Source: Pelomonas sp. Root1444
Lineage (GTDB): Bacteria > Pseudomonadota > Gammaproteobacteria > Burkholderiales > Burkholderiaceae_C
DNA: 47,546 bases
NCBI RefSeq assembly: GCF_001426885.1
Contig: NZ_LMFP01000032.1
Location: 23,525 to 71,070 of the forward strand
Direction: 5' to 3'
The translations under genes and the position numbers were made by a program. This document shows, one piece after another, positions 8,717 through 17,581 of this stretch. Within the stretch, counting starts at the first letter, position 1, and each line of letters starts with the position of its first letter. Below the pieces are notes generated by a model, which saw nothing but the letters and a program-made list of their open reading frames with translations, was not told the DNA's origin and did not search any database.

Positions 8717-10567
8717 ATGCACCCATCCCCCGCCCCGGTCGAGCCGGGCGTGCCCGCGCCGGGCCTGTTCACGCTGGGCATCAACGCCAGCTTCCATGAC
8801 TCCGCCGCCGCGCTGGTGTGCGACGGCCAGGTCGTCGCAGCGGCCGAGGATGAGCGCTTCACGCGCATCAAGCACGGCAAGCGGCCGCTGCCGTTCACGG
8901 CCTGGGAGCTGCCCTACAACGCCATCGACTTCTGCCTGAAGGAGGCCGGCATCACGCTGGCCGACCTGTCCCACGTGGCCTACAGCTACGACCCCGAGCT
9001 GTTCCTCGACGGCCGCCTGCCCGAGCAGCGCTTCACGCTGCCGCTGCAGCCGTCGGACTTCGAGCCAGGCATCTGGGAGAACCCGTGGGACCCGCTGTTC
9101 GCCGCCTACGTGATGAACGCGCCGCGCCAGTTGCGCGACGGTGCGCCCCATCACCTCAAGAAGCGCTTCGCGCTGCCCGACAAGGCCGAGCCGCCCTACC
9201 GCTGGCATTTCGTCGCCCACCACCTGTGCCACCAGGCCAGCGCCTTCCTGGCCGCACCGTTCGCGCGCTGCGCGGTGATGACGCTGGACGGCCGCGGCGA
9301 ACAGGCGACGACCACCTACGGCCGCTACCGCGACAGCCGCTACGAGGCGCTGGGCGAAGTGCGCGTGCCGCATTCGCTGGGGCTGCTGTACGAGCAGGTC
9401 ACGGCACATCTGGGCTTCCTGCATTCCAGCGACGAGTACAAGGTCATGGCGCTGGCGGCGCTGGGCGAGCCACGCTTCGCCGGCCTGCTGCGCGAACACC
9501 TGGTGGTAGGCGACGAAGGCCACTACCGGCTGCATCCCATCGACCTGGCCCAGGCCGTCTGCCCGCCGCGCGTGCCGGGCTCGAAGATGGAGGCGGTGCA
9601 CCTGGACCTGACCGCCTCGCTGCAGCTCGTGCTGGAGGAGACGGCGCTGAAGCTGGCCGCCTGGCTGCGCGAACGCAGCGGCGAGCGCGTGCTGGCCATG
9701 GCCGGCGGCGTGGCGCTGAACTGCCTGATGAACTCCAGGCTGCGCGACGCCGGCATCTTCGAGCGCGTCTGGGTGCAGCCGGCCGCCGGCGATGCCGGCA
9801 CAGCCCTGGGCGCGGCGCTGTGGACCGACGCCCGCGAGCGCCGCGGGCTGGAAGAGGACAGCACGCACCAGAACTCGCCCGAGGCCTCGGACGCCAAGTC
9901 CGGCGCCGTGTTCACGCTGGCGCCGCGGCGCTGGCAGATGGACCATCCCTACCTCGGCCCGGCCTTCGCCGACGAGGAGGTGGAAGCGCTGCTGACATGG
10001 GCCAAGCTGACCTACCGCCGGGTGGACGACCTGGCCGAGCAAACGGCCCAGCTGCTGGCACAGAACAAGATCATCGGCTGGTTCCAGGGCCGCATGGAGT
10101 TCGGCCCGCGCGCGCTGGGCGCGCGCTCCATCCTCGCCTCGCCGGTGGACCCGGACATGCAGGCGCGGCTGAACGAGCTGAAGGACCGCGAGGACTTCCG
10201 CCCGGTCGCACCGGCCGTCAACGTGGAAGACCTGGCCGACTGGTTCGAGCCGGCCGACGCCAACGACGGCGCCTCGCCTTTCATGCTGTTCGTCTACCGC
10301 GTCAAGCCCGGCCGCACCAACCGCATCCCCTCGGCGCTGCACACCGACCACACCGCCCGCGTACAGACCGTGCACAGCGAGACCAACCCGCTGTTCCATG
10401 AGTTGCTGCAGGCCGTCGGCCGCACGACCGGGGTGCCCGTGCTCGTCAACACCTCCTTCAACGTGCGCGGCGAGCCCATCGTTGCCACGCCCAAGGCGGC
10501 CATCGACGCCTTCTTCAGCACGCCGCTCGACGCCCTCGTCATCGGCTCCTTCATCCTGGAGAAATGA
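8717..10567 (+). CDS. NodU/CmcH-family carbamoyltransferase
   Basis: The product has 616 residues, the usual length. It starts with 'LGINASFHDSAAALV'. It has the metal-binding pair His168 and His172 in HHLCH, DGRGE at 191-195, the nucleotide-site 'MAGGVALNCLMNSRL', 'MEFGPRALGARSI' and the C-terminal 'VNTSFNVRGEPIV'. Enzymes of this family (NodU, TobZ, CmcH) use carbamoyl phosphate and ATP to place a carbamoyl group on a hydroxyl of a sugar or antibiotic. The ATG at 8717 is chosen because AGGAGA sits at 8707-8712 just before it; an earlier in-frame ATG at 8681 lacks this. Lying among glycosyltransferases, it most likely decorates a sugar of the glycan. It is 75 bases downstream of the ABC fusion gene. 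Confidence 0.93.
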   Translation: MHPSPAPVEPGVPAPGLFTLGINASFHDSAAALVCDGQVVAAAEDERFTRIKHGKRPLPFTAWELPYNAIDFCLKEAGITLADLSHVAYSYDPELFLDGRLPEQRFTLPLQPSDFEPGIWENPWDPLFAAYVMNAPRQLRDGAPHHLKKRFALPDKAEPPYRWHFVAHHLCHQASAFLAAPFARCAVMTLDGRGEQATTTYGRYRDSRYEALGEVRVPHSLGLLYEQVTAHLGFLHSSDEYKVMALAALGEPRFAGLLREHLVVGDEGHYRLHPIDLAQAVCPPRVPGSKMEAVHLDLTASLQLVLEETALKLAAWLRERSGERVLAMAGGVALNCLMNSRLRDAGIFERVWVQPAAGDAGTALGAALWTDARERRGLEEDSTHQNSPEASDAKSGAVFTLAPRRWQMDHPYLGPAFADEEVEALLTWAKLTYRRVDDLAEQTAQLLAQNKIIGWFQGRMEFGPRALGARSILASPVDPDMQARLNELKDREDFRPVAPAVNVEDLADWFEPADANDGASPFMLFVYRVKPGRTNRIPSALHTDHTARVQTVHSETNPLFHELLQAVGRTTGVPVLVNTSFNVRGEPIVATPKAAIDAFFSTPLDALVIGSFILEK

Positions 10568-10754
10568 CGTGCACGGCCCCGCGGCACGATTTACCGGGAA
10601 CCGGCAATTGCAGCAAGGCGTGCCGTGCACAGGCCCGCGCCTCGGCTGGCATTGCGATTGCCACGGCCTTGTCACCTCGGCCGCACCGCAGGGCCGGCGC
10701 TGATGCCTCTCCGCACATGCGGCGTGCCCTTCATTCCACTTGCCTCCACACACC

Positions 10755-11954
10755 ATGCCGCCACCCGTATTGGTCGTCTTCTCACACCTGCGCTGGAGCT
10801 TCGTCTACCAACGCCCCCAACACCTGATGTCGCGCCTGGCCGGGCGCTGGCGCGTCCTCTTCGTCGAGGAGCCGGTGCGCTGCGACGGCCCGGCCTTCCT
10901 GGAGGTCCGCGACATTGCCCCGATGCTGCAGGTGCTGGTGCCGCATACGCCCGTTGCGGCACCCGGCTTCCACGACGACCAGCTCGCCTCGCTGCAGACG
11001 CTTCTCGACACGCACCTGCTGATCGAGCACCTGCATGTGGACGTGGCCTGGCTCTACACGCCGATGGCGCTGCCGCTGGTGAAGATCGCTCAGCCGGCCT
11101 GCGTCGCCTACGACTGCATGGACGAGCTCACGGCCTTCAAGGACGCGCCGCGGCAGCTGCGCCAGCGTGAGTCCGCGCTGCTCAAGCGCGCCGCCATCGT
11201 GTTCACCGGCGGGCCGTCGCTCTACGAGGCCAAGCACGACCTGCATTCGCACGTCATCTGCCTGCCCAGCGCGGTGGACGCAGAGCATTTCGACCCCACC
11301 CGGCTGCAGCCCGGCCCGCATGCCACCGAGGCCGACCGGCTGCAGGGCGACCTGCCGCGACCGCTGCTGGGCTTCTTCGGCGTCATCGACGAGCGGCTGG
11401 ACGCGAGCCTCATCGCCGCCATTGCCGACGCGCGCCCCGAATGGTCCATCGCCATGGTCGGCCCGGTCGTCAAGATCGACCCTGCCTCGCTGCCCCAGCG
11501 CCCCAACCTGCATTGGCTCGGCATGCAGCCCTACGAGCGCCTGCCTTACCTGCTGGCCGGCTGGGACGTCGCGCTGATGCCTTTCGCGCGCAATGAGTCG
11601 ACCCGCTTCATCAGCCCCACCAAGACGCTGGAGTACATGGCTGGCGGCAAGCCGGTCGTCAGCACGCCCATCACCGACGTGGTCTCGCTGTATGGCGACG
11701 CGGTCGAGCTGGCCGATGAGCCGCAGGAGTTCGTGCTGGCGTGCGAGCGCGTGCTGGCCGAAACCGCGGCGGCCCGCGCGCACCGCGCCGCGGCGATGGC
11801 CGACTGCGTCGTGCGGCACACCTGGAACGACAGCGCCGACACCGTGCACGTGCTGCTGTCGCAGGCGCTGCGCCTGGCCCAGCCGGCCAACATGTCGGAG
11901 GCACTGTCGAGCGAGTCGATGCCGCTCGCGGCGGCCGGCGGCCTGCGCAGCTGA
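10755..11954 (+). CDS. Glycosyltransferase (GT4-like)
   Basis: The protein has 399 residues from the ATG at 10755; a TTG five codons earlier is possible but less likely. The N-terminus 'FSHLRWSFVYQRPQHLMSRLA' is characteristic of a GT-B subfamily found beside UDP-galactopyranose mutase genes. The C-terminal half has 'LMPFARNESTRFISPTKTLEYMAGGKPVV', the donor-site region. This makes a galactofuranosyl or related transferase plausible, but the donor is not proven. A gap of 187 bases separates it from the carbamoyltransferase gene, with no readable promoter or terminator in it. Three bases separate its stop from the amidohydrolase start, so the two are co-translated. Confidence 0.82.
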   Translation: MPPPVLVVFSHLRWSFVYQRPQHLMSRLAGRWRVLFVEEPVRCDGPAFLEVRDIAPMLQVLVPHTPVAAPGFHDDQLASLQTLLDTHLLIEHLHVDVAWLYTPMALPLVKIAQPACVAYDCMDELTAFKDAPRQLRQRESALLKRAAIVFTGGPSLYEAKHDLHSHVICLPSAVDAEHFDPTRLQPGPHATEADRLQGDLPRPLLGFFGVIDERLDASLIAAIADARPEWSIAMVGPVVKIDPASLPQRPNLHWLGMQPYERLPYLLAGWDVALMPFARNESTRFISPTKTLEYMAGGKPVVSTPITDVVSLYGDAVELADEPQEFVLACERVLAETAAARAHRAAAMADCVVRHTWNDSADTVHVLLSQALRLAQPANMSEALSSESMPLAAAGGLRS

Positions 11955-11957
11955 CCC

Positions 11958-12815
11958 ATGCTGATCGACGCTCACCTGCACTGCACCGGCCGCGAGACCC
12001 GCGACAACGTGCTGCGCACGCTGGACGAGGCCGAGGTCGACACCGGCGTGCTGCTCGCGCCCTTCCTGTCCGATGGCTACTCGCTGGGTGACGCCGATTC
12101 GCTGACCCGCGCCAACACCCACCTGGCCAACCTCGTGAAGGGCGAGCCGGACCGCCTCGTCGGCTTCGCGGTCGTCAACCCGCTGCACCCCGGCGCGGTG
12201 GACGAGCTGCAGCGTGCCATCGACGCGGGCCTGCGCGGTGTGAAGATGGTGCCCAGCGGCTGGTACCCGTACGACGAGGCGGTGCAGCCGGTGTTCGCAC
12301 GTGCGGCGCAGCTCAAGCTGCCCATCCTGTTCCACAGCGGCATCTTCATCGACGGGCGCTCGGGGCGCTTCTGCCGGCCGGTGTTCTTCGAGGCGCTGCG
12401 CGACCACCCGGGCGTGCGCGTGACCCTCGCCCACGTGGGCTGGCCGTGGACGGACGAGGCCATCGCCGTGGGCCTCATCGACCGCATCCACGGCGTGCCC
12501 GACGCGCAGGCGGTGTTCCGCTTCGACCTGTCCTTCGGGCCGCCGCCGCCCTACCGCAAGCAGGTGCTGCAGCTCGCGCTGGAGGTGCTGGGGCCGGGGC
12601 TGCTGCAGTTCGGCAGCGACTGCTTCCTGCCCTGCCCCGGCGCCCAGCTGCGGGAACGCCGCGGCTGGCTGGAGAACCTGCTCAACGAGCTGCAGGTGCC
12701 GGTCGAGGCGCAGGAGAAGATCTTTGCCGGCACGGCCGCCGACTGGCTGCATGGACCTGCCCACAAGCCGGTGCTTCGATTGGGGTCGGGGCGATGGTCT
12801 CCGGTGTGCTGCTGA
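11958..12815 (+). CDS. TIM-barrel metal-dependent hydrolase (amidohydrolase 2 family)
   Basis: The protein has 285 residues. The N-terminal DAHLHC (His6, His8) is the first metal-binding motif. Later come 'GVKMV', 'ILFHSG', 'LAHVGWPW' and 'FGSDC', which match the remaining metal and catalytic positions of the amidohydrolase_2 group. Members are hydrolases or non-oxidative decarboxylases of varied small molecules. A free-standing member between two glycosyltransferase genes is unusual. Its last 22 bases overlap the start of the next glycosyltransferase gene, so it belongs to the same operon. It could trim or deacylate a sugar precursor, but nothing in the sequence fixes the substrate. Confidence 0.83.
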   Translation: MLIDAHLHCTGRETRDNVLRTLDEAEVDTGVLLAPFLSDGYSLGDADSLTRANTHLANLVKGEPDRLVGFAVVNPLHPGAVDELQRAIDAGLRGVKMVPSGWYPYDEAVQPVFARAAQLKLPILFHSGIFIDGRSGRFCRPVFFEALRDHPGVRVTLAHVGWPWTDEAIAVGLIDRIHGVPDAQAVFRFDLSFGPPPPYRKQVLQLALEVLGPGLLQFGSDCFLPCPGAQLRERRGWLENLLNELQVPVEAQEKIFAGTAADWLHGPAHKPVLRLGSGRWSPVCC

Positions 12816-14020
12816 ACGCGGTCACGCCGCTGCCGCCGGCGCGCGGCCAGCGCCTGCAGGTGTTGCAGCTGCTGGGCAACGCCATCGTCGGCGGCATGGA
12901 GAGCTGGGTGCTGCGCCTGGTGCAGCGGCTGCCGAGCGAGCGCTTCGCCTTCACGGCGCTATGCCCCTTCGAAAGCCCGCTGACGGACCAACTGCGCGCA
13001 CACGGCGTCGAAGTGGAGATCGCGCCCATGCCCGACGACCTGCCGTGGACGACGCTGCAGGCCGCCTGCGCGCTGATCCAGCAGCGCCGCATCGAGCTGC
13101 TGCATGCGCACCTGCCCGCCGCCCACATGCTGGCGGGCCTGGCGGGGCGGCTGACGCAGCGGCCGGTGCTGACGACCATCCACGCCCGCCAGCTGACGAC
13201 GCTGGACCTGGAGGTGCACCGCCTCGCGCGCAGTCACGTCAGCGTCGTCGCGCGGCAGAGCTACTTCCACGCGCTGGGCCTGGGTGTCGACCCGGCGCTG
13301 CTGAGCTTCGAGCCCAACGGCGTGGACACCGCGCTGTTCAAGCCGCGCGAGCGCGCCACGGGTGAACCGCTGCGCGCGCGGCTGGGCCTGGCGCCGGACG
13401 TGCCGCTGGCGGGCTTCGTCGGCCGGCTGTCGCCCGAGAAGGGGCCCGAGGTGTTCGTGCGCACGGCGTTGATGCTGAAGGCGCGCTGCCCGGCGGCCCA
13501 TGCGGTGCTCGTGGGCGAAGGACCGATGCATGACGAGCTGCAGGGTCTGGTGCGCCGCTACGGCCTGGAGGGCCACGTGCATCTGGCCGGCCTGTGGCGC
13601 GACATGCCCGCGCTGTACGGCGAGCTGGACGTGTTGGTGTCGTGCTCGCACACCGAGGCCATGCCGTTGGCGCTGCTGGAGGCGATGGCCTGCGGCGTGC
13701 CCGCGGTGGCGACGCGCGTGGGCGGTGTGCCCGACATCGTCGAGCACGGCCACACCGGCTGGCTGGTCGGGCCGGGCGATTTCGACGACATCGGCCGCTG
13801 CTGCGCGCTGCTGCTGGGCGACGCCAACCTGCGCCGTCGCATGGGCGAGCGCGCCCGCGAGCGCACCGTGCAGCGGCTGGATCTCGGGCCCAGCGTCGAG
13901 CGCGTCGGTGCCCTCATGGAGCGCCTGGCCCGGCCGGTTTCGCAACAACGCGACAGCGCGCCCCCACGGCCCGAGCGAGCCGAGAGGCCTGAGAGACATC
14001 CACGCAGCGCATCGACCTGA
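12794..14020 (+). CDS. GT4 glycosyltransferase
   Basis: The product has 408 residues with the ATG at 12794, inside the end of the amidohydrolase gene. It has the GT4 pattern in order: 'GNAIVGGMESWVLRL' near the start, 'PNGVDTALFKP', 'FVGRLSPEKGPEVFV', then 'CSHTEAMPLALLEAMACGVP' and 'VGGVPDIVEHG'. These are the acceptor loop and the E-x7-E donor site. The tail after residue 375 or so is rich in Arg, Pro and Glu and looks disordered. It is a cytoplasmic transferase of unknown donor. The Glf gene starts three bases after its stop, and UDP-galactofuranose is a candidate donor. Confidence 0.87.
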   Translation: MVSGVLLNAVTPLPPARGQRLQVLQLLGNAIVGGMESWVLRLVQRLPSERFAFTALCPFESPLTDQLRAHGVEVEIAPMPDDLPWTTLQAACALIQQRRIELLHAHLPAAHMLAGLAGRLTQRPVLTTIHARQLTTLDLEVHRLARSHVSVVARQSYFHALGLGVDPALLSFEPNGVDTALFKPRERATGEPLRARLGLAPDVPLAGFVGRLSPEKGPEVFVRTALMLKARCPAAHAVLVGEGPMHDELQGLVRRYGLEGHVHLAGLWRDMPALYGELDVLVSCSHTEAMPLALLEAMACGVPAVATRVGGVPDIVEHGHTGWLVGPGDFDDIGRCCALLLGDANLRRRMGERARERTVQRLDLGPSVERVGALMERLARPVSQQRDSAPPRPERAERPERHPRSAST

Positions 14021-14023
14021 ACC

Positions 14024-15175
14024 ATGCACACCTTCAAGAGCCATTTCCCCGCCCCGTCCGGCTCGGCCACCGGCTATGACACGCTGGTCGTCGGTGCCGG
14101 CTTTGCCGGCAGCGTCATGGCCGAGCGCCTGGCCTCGCAGGCCGGCCAGCGGGTGCTTGTCGTCGACAAGCGGCCTCACATCGGCGGCAATGCCCACGAC
14201 CGCCATGACGAGTCCGGCCTGCTCATCCACCCCTACGGGCCGCACATCTTCCACACCAACTCGGCGGACGTGTTCGCCTACCTGTCGCAGTTCACCGCCT
14301 GGCGGCCCTACCAGCACCGCGTGCTGTGCAGCGTTGACGGCCAGTTGCTGCCGATGCCGATCAACCTCGACACCGTCAACCGCCTCTACGGCCTGCAGCT
14401 CAGCGCCTTCGACATGGAGGGCTTTCTCGCCGGTGTCGCGGAGAAGGTGGACCAGGTGCGCAGCTCCGAGGACGTCGTCGTGTCGCGCGTGGGCCGCGAC
14501 CTGTACGAGAAGTTCTTCCGCGGCTACACGCGCAAGCAGTGGGGGCTGGACCCGTCCGAGCTGGATGCCAGCGTGACGGCGCGCGTGCCGACGCGCACCA
14601 GCCGTGACGACCGCTACTTCACCGACACCTACCAGGCCATGCCGCTGCACGGCTACACGCGCATGTTCGAGCGCATGCTGGCGCACCCCAACATCCACGT
14701 GATGCTGGGCACCGACTACCGCGACATCGTGCACGTGATGCCGTGGAAGCACATGGTCTACACCGGCCCCATCGACGCCTTCTTCGAGCACCGCCACGGC
14801 CAACTGCCCTACCGCAGCCTGCACTTCGAGCACGTCACCGTGCAGCCGCCCGCGGGCCAGGCGCACGTGCAGCCGGTCGGCACCGTCAACCATCCCAACG
14901 ACCACCTGTACACGCGCGTCACCGAGTTCAAGCACCTGACCGGCCAGCGCCACGAGGCGAGCTCGCTGGTCTACGAGTACCCGCGCGCGCACGGCGACCC
15001 GTACTACCCGGTGCCGCGCGCCGAGAACACCCAGCTCTACCGCCGCTACGAGGCCGACGCGGAGGAGTTGTTCGACGTCACCTTCATCGGCCGCCTGGCC
15101 AGCTACAAGTACTACAACATGGACCAGGTCGTCGCCCAGGCGCTGTCGACCTTCAAGCGCCTCGCGCAGCGGTGA
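14024..15175 (+). CDS. glf: UDP-galactopyranose mutase
   Basis: The protein has 383 residues, the family's usual size. The FAD-binding Rossmann motif GAGFAG is at 24-29, followed by 'VVDKRPHIGGNAHD' and 'YGPHIFHT', both typical of Glf. The enzyme uses reduced FAD to convert UDP-galactopyranose into UDP-galactofuranose in the cytoplasm. Its presence is the best evidence that the glycan of this locus contains galactofuranose. It is the last gene of the rightward operon. The 111 bases after it, up to the convergent receiver gene, contain no clear terminator with a T-run. Confidence 0.95.
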   Translation: MHTFKSHFPAPSGSATGYDTLVVGAGFAGSVMAERLASQAGQRVLVVDKRPHIGGNAHDRHDESGLLIHPYGPHIFHTNSADVFAYLSQFTAWRPYQHRVLCSVDGQLLPMPINLDTVNRLYGLQLSAFDMEGFLAGVAEKVDQVRSSEDVVVSRVGRDLYEKFFRGYTRKQWGLDPSELDASVTARVPTRTSRDDRYFTDTYQAMPLHGYTRMFERMLAHPNIHVMLGTDYRDIVHVMPWKHMVYTGPIDAFFEHRHGQLPYRSLHFEHVTVQPPAGQAHVQPVGTVNHPNDHLYTRVTEFKHLTGQRHEASSLVYEYPRAHGDPYYPVPRAENTQLYRRYEADAEELFDVTFIGRLASYKYYNMDQVVAQALSTFKRLAQR

Positions 15176-15286
15176 AGGCGGCAGCCCCTCGCCTCGCACT
15201 CCGGAGTTCGCATGACCCCGCCTCCATGACCGGCAGCGTGCCGGGCGTGACGGGTGGCAGGCCAGGCCCCTGGCAGGTGTGGGGCT

Positions 15287-15697
15287 TCAGGCCCGTGACA
15301 GCAGCGCCTCGAGCGCCGGCAGCGCGATGGGCTTGACCAGGTGATCGTCGAAACCGGCGGCCAGCGCACGGGCCCGGTCCTCGGGCGTGCCGTACCCCGT
15401 CAGCGCGACGAGCCGCTGCGGCCGAGGGGGCGCCTGCGCACGCAGCCGGCGCGCCACCTCGTAGCCGTCGATGTCGGGCAGGCCCACGTCCACCAGGACC
15501 AGGTCGGGCTGCAACGCCGCCGCCCGCGCCACGCCCGCGCTCCCCAGGTCCGCCCATTCGGCGTGGTGACCCAGCATTTCGAGCAGGACAACCAGGCTTT
15601 CGGCGGCATCGATGTTGTCCTCGATGACGAGGACGCTCCGGGCGCTCGGTGTCTGGGGTGGGCCTGCGGGCGGGGTGGGGTTCAAGTCGGTGTCCAT
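15287..15697 (-). CDS. Stand-alone response regulator receiver protein
   Basis: The protein has 136 residues and only a receiver domain after a Pro-rich lead of about 20 residues. The acidic pair Glu26-Asp27, phospho-acceptor Asp70, Thr100 and Lys122 are all present, so it should be phosphorylated. No output domain is attached, so it would act by protein contact, as CheY-like or phosphorelay intermediates do. No histidine kinase gene is in the window. It is convergent with glf and divergent from the ECF sigma factor gene. The style 'TPEDRARALAAGFDDHLVKP' is like receivers that follow hybrid kinases. Confidence 0.9.
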   Translation of the reverse strand: MDTDLNPTPPAGPPQTPSARSVLVIEDNIDAAESLVVLLEMLGHHAEWADLGSAGVARAAALQPDLVLVDVGLPDIDGYEVARRLRAQAPPRPQRLVALTGYGTPEDRARALAAGFDDHLVKPIALPALEALLSRA

Positions 15698-15872
15698 CAG
15701 GTTGGCGATCGCCCGCCGGTGCCGCGCGTCTAGCGGTGCCGGGGACGGATCGCTCTTCGTATCCGGTCCCGCATTCTGCGGCCCGCGCGGGGACAGCCGC
15801 GCTTGCGCTGCCTGGGGTCATACGCCTGCACGCATAACATCGAACCCGTGGGGACCGCAATCAAGGCTGGCG

Positions 15873-16427
15873 ATGGGCGATATCACCGAGTGGATAGAAG
15901 ACGCGCGCCGTGGAGATCGCGAGGCGCTGGACCGGATCTTCAATGCCCTGTATCCCGAATTGCGGCGGATCGCGCATCGGCGCTTGTCGCCACACGCGCG
16001 CGACGCCGTGCTCGACACCACGGCACTTGTCCACGAGTGCTACTTGAAGCTGCTGGGCGCCAACCGGCTCAGCGTGGACAACCGCGTGCACTTCGTCGCG
16101 TATGCGTCGACGGCCATGCGGTCGATCATCGTGGATTGGGCGCGTGCCGCGCGCGCGGACCGGCGCGGCGGCGGCGCCGATCACCTGCCGCTGGATACCG
16201 ACAGCGCCGGCCGTCTGGCGCAAGCCGAAGAAGAGGTGCTCGATGTCGACGCAGCACTGGCCTCATTGGCCAAGCTGGATCCGAGATTGGTCCAGGTTGT
16301 GGAGATGCGGTATTTCGGCGGCATGAGCGACGACGAGATCGGGCAGGCGCTCGGCCTGACCGGGCGCACTGTGCGACGCGACTGGGAGAAGGCGCGCATG
16401 CTGCTGGCCCATGCGTTGAAGTCCTGA
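15873..16427 (+). CDS. ECF-type RNA polymerase sigma factor
   Basis: The product has 184 residues. Region 2 spans the first half, with 'LDTTALVHECYLKLL' and 'RVHFVAYASTAMRSIIVDWAR'. The region 4 helix-turn-helix lies around 150-175 ('MSDDEIGQALGLTGRTVRRDW'). These stretches match the ECF group often encoded next to Ser/Thr protein kinases (the TIGR02999-like group). No anti-sigma factor gene is seen nearby, in line with that group. The ATG at 15873 was chosen because the protein then begins at the conserved 'DITEWIEDARRGD'. The kinase gene that may be its partner ends at 22078, about 5.6 kb away on the other strand. Confidence 0.9.
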   Translation: MGDITEWIEDARRGDREALDRIFNALYPELRRIAHRRLSPHARDAVLDTTALVHECYLKLLGANRLSVDNRVHFVAYASTAMRSIIVDWARAARADRRGGGADHLPLDTDSAGRLAQAEEEVLDVDAALASLAKLDPRLVQVVEMRYFGGMSDDEIGQALGLTGRTVRRDWEKARMLLAHALKS

Positions 16428-16467
16428 GACGCCCATCACCGGCCATCCTTGGCCAGCGATTGCAGCG

Positions 16468-17382
16468 TCATGGTCCGGCACCCAGCAGCGATTGAACCGT
16501 TTGACGCACGATGGGCCAGGCCGACGAGGCCGGGTCGGCGATCTCGAAGTGCCCCAGCGACGGCACGACCGCCAGCCGCGCATCGTCACCGGCCCTGCGT
16601 GCCGCGGCCACGTAGTCCTCGCCGAATTTCAGCGGTGTCATGGCGTCCTCACGGCCCCAGATCAGCACCTGCGGCGTTGCCAGCGGCAACCGCCGGATGG
16701 CCGACACCTGCGCATAACGCTCCGGCACCACGGCCGGCGACCCACCGAGCAGCGTCTCGACGACGGCCGCGTCACGGCAGCCGGTGGCCTGCGCGGGAAT
16801 GAACGCCGCCATGTCGCCGACGCCGGCCAGGTTGATGGCGCCCTTGAGCGGCAACGGGTCCGCCACGTGGAGCGGGCTTCCTGCCGGCAGGCGGTGCCGC
16901 GCCGCGGCGAACAGCGCCAGGTGGCCGCCCGCCGAGTGCCCGAGCACGACGACCCGGCGGAGATCGAGCCGATGCGCGCCGGCGACGGCACGCAGGTGGT
17001 CCACCGCCCGTCCGACGTCCTGGTAGGTGCCCGGCCAGCCGCTGCCGGGCTGCGGGAGGCGGCGGTACTCGATGTTCCAGCTCGCGACACCGGCCGCCTT
17101 CAGCGCGTCTGCCATGGGCGCTAGGTCGCGAAGCGTCGCGTACTTTTCCTTCCAGCAACCGCCGTGAATGAGGATCACCACGGGGTGCAGCGCCGTGCCT
17201 GCCGGCAGCCGCAAGTCGCCGAACTGGTTGGGGTCCTCGCCGTAGGCGATCCGGTGGTCGGCGGGATGGCTGGGCAGCGCCTGAAACTCAGCCGGCGACA
17301 TCGCCGCAGCCGCGCTTGAGGCCAGAGATGCGGCGTGGGCAGTGAATACGCTCACTGCCACCGCTTTCAGAAGACGAAGCAT
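16468..17382 (-). CDS. Secreted alpha/beta hydrolase (esterase/lipase-like)
   Basis: The protein has 304 residues with a likely signal peptide (first 27 residues, ending in an Ala-rich stretch). The oxyanion-hole motif HGGCW is at 73-77. The nucleophile Ser150 is in GHSAGG, and Asp246 (WGREDAMTP) and His278 (SLGHFE) complete the triad. It belongs to the hormone-sensitive-lipase or BD-FAE-like esterases and probably acts in the periplasm on a small ester. The true substrate is unknown; kynurenine formamidase and carboxylesterase are both used as names in this family. It is convergent with the sigma factor gene, with a 40-base gap and no obvious terminator. Confidence 0.87.
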   Translation of the reverse strand: MLRLLKAVAVSVFTAHAASLASSAAAAMSPAEFQALPSHPADHRIAYGEDPNQFGDLRLPAGTALHPVVILIHGGCWKEKYATLRDLAPMADALKAAGVASWNIEYRRLPQPGSGWPGTYQDVGRAVDHLRAVAGAHRLDLRRVVVLGHSAGGHLALFAAARHRLPAGSPLHVADPLPLKGAINLAGVGDMAAFIPAQATGCRDAAVVETLLGGSPAVVPERYAQVSAIRRLPLATPQVLIWGREDAMTPLKFGEDYVAAARRAGDDARLAVVPSLGHFEIADPASSAWPIVRQTVQSLLGAGP

Positions 17383-17581
17383 TCGCAGTTCTCCCTGTGT
17401 GGCACGACGGGCCGATCAACCCGTGTGCCTACTTACGACTTTGCCATCGGCAAGCGGACAGGAAGGGGATCGTCATCTCTGCGAAGGACATCGCCCTGGC
17501 CATGTCCGATTCAAGGCTGGCAGTGCGTACAGAGGGGCATGGACCTCAACGTGCCCACGCCCCAGACCGCCGGAGATCTTC

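Noticed and set aside
10782..12764. A 660-codon open frame on the minus strand across the glycosyltransferase and amidohydrolase genes
   Set aside because: Its composition is repetitive Gln, His, Arg and Val, as expected for the reverse of GC-rich genes; no domain was seen.
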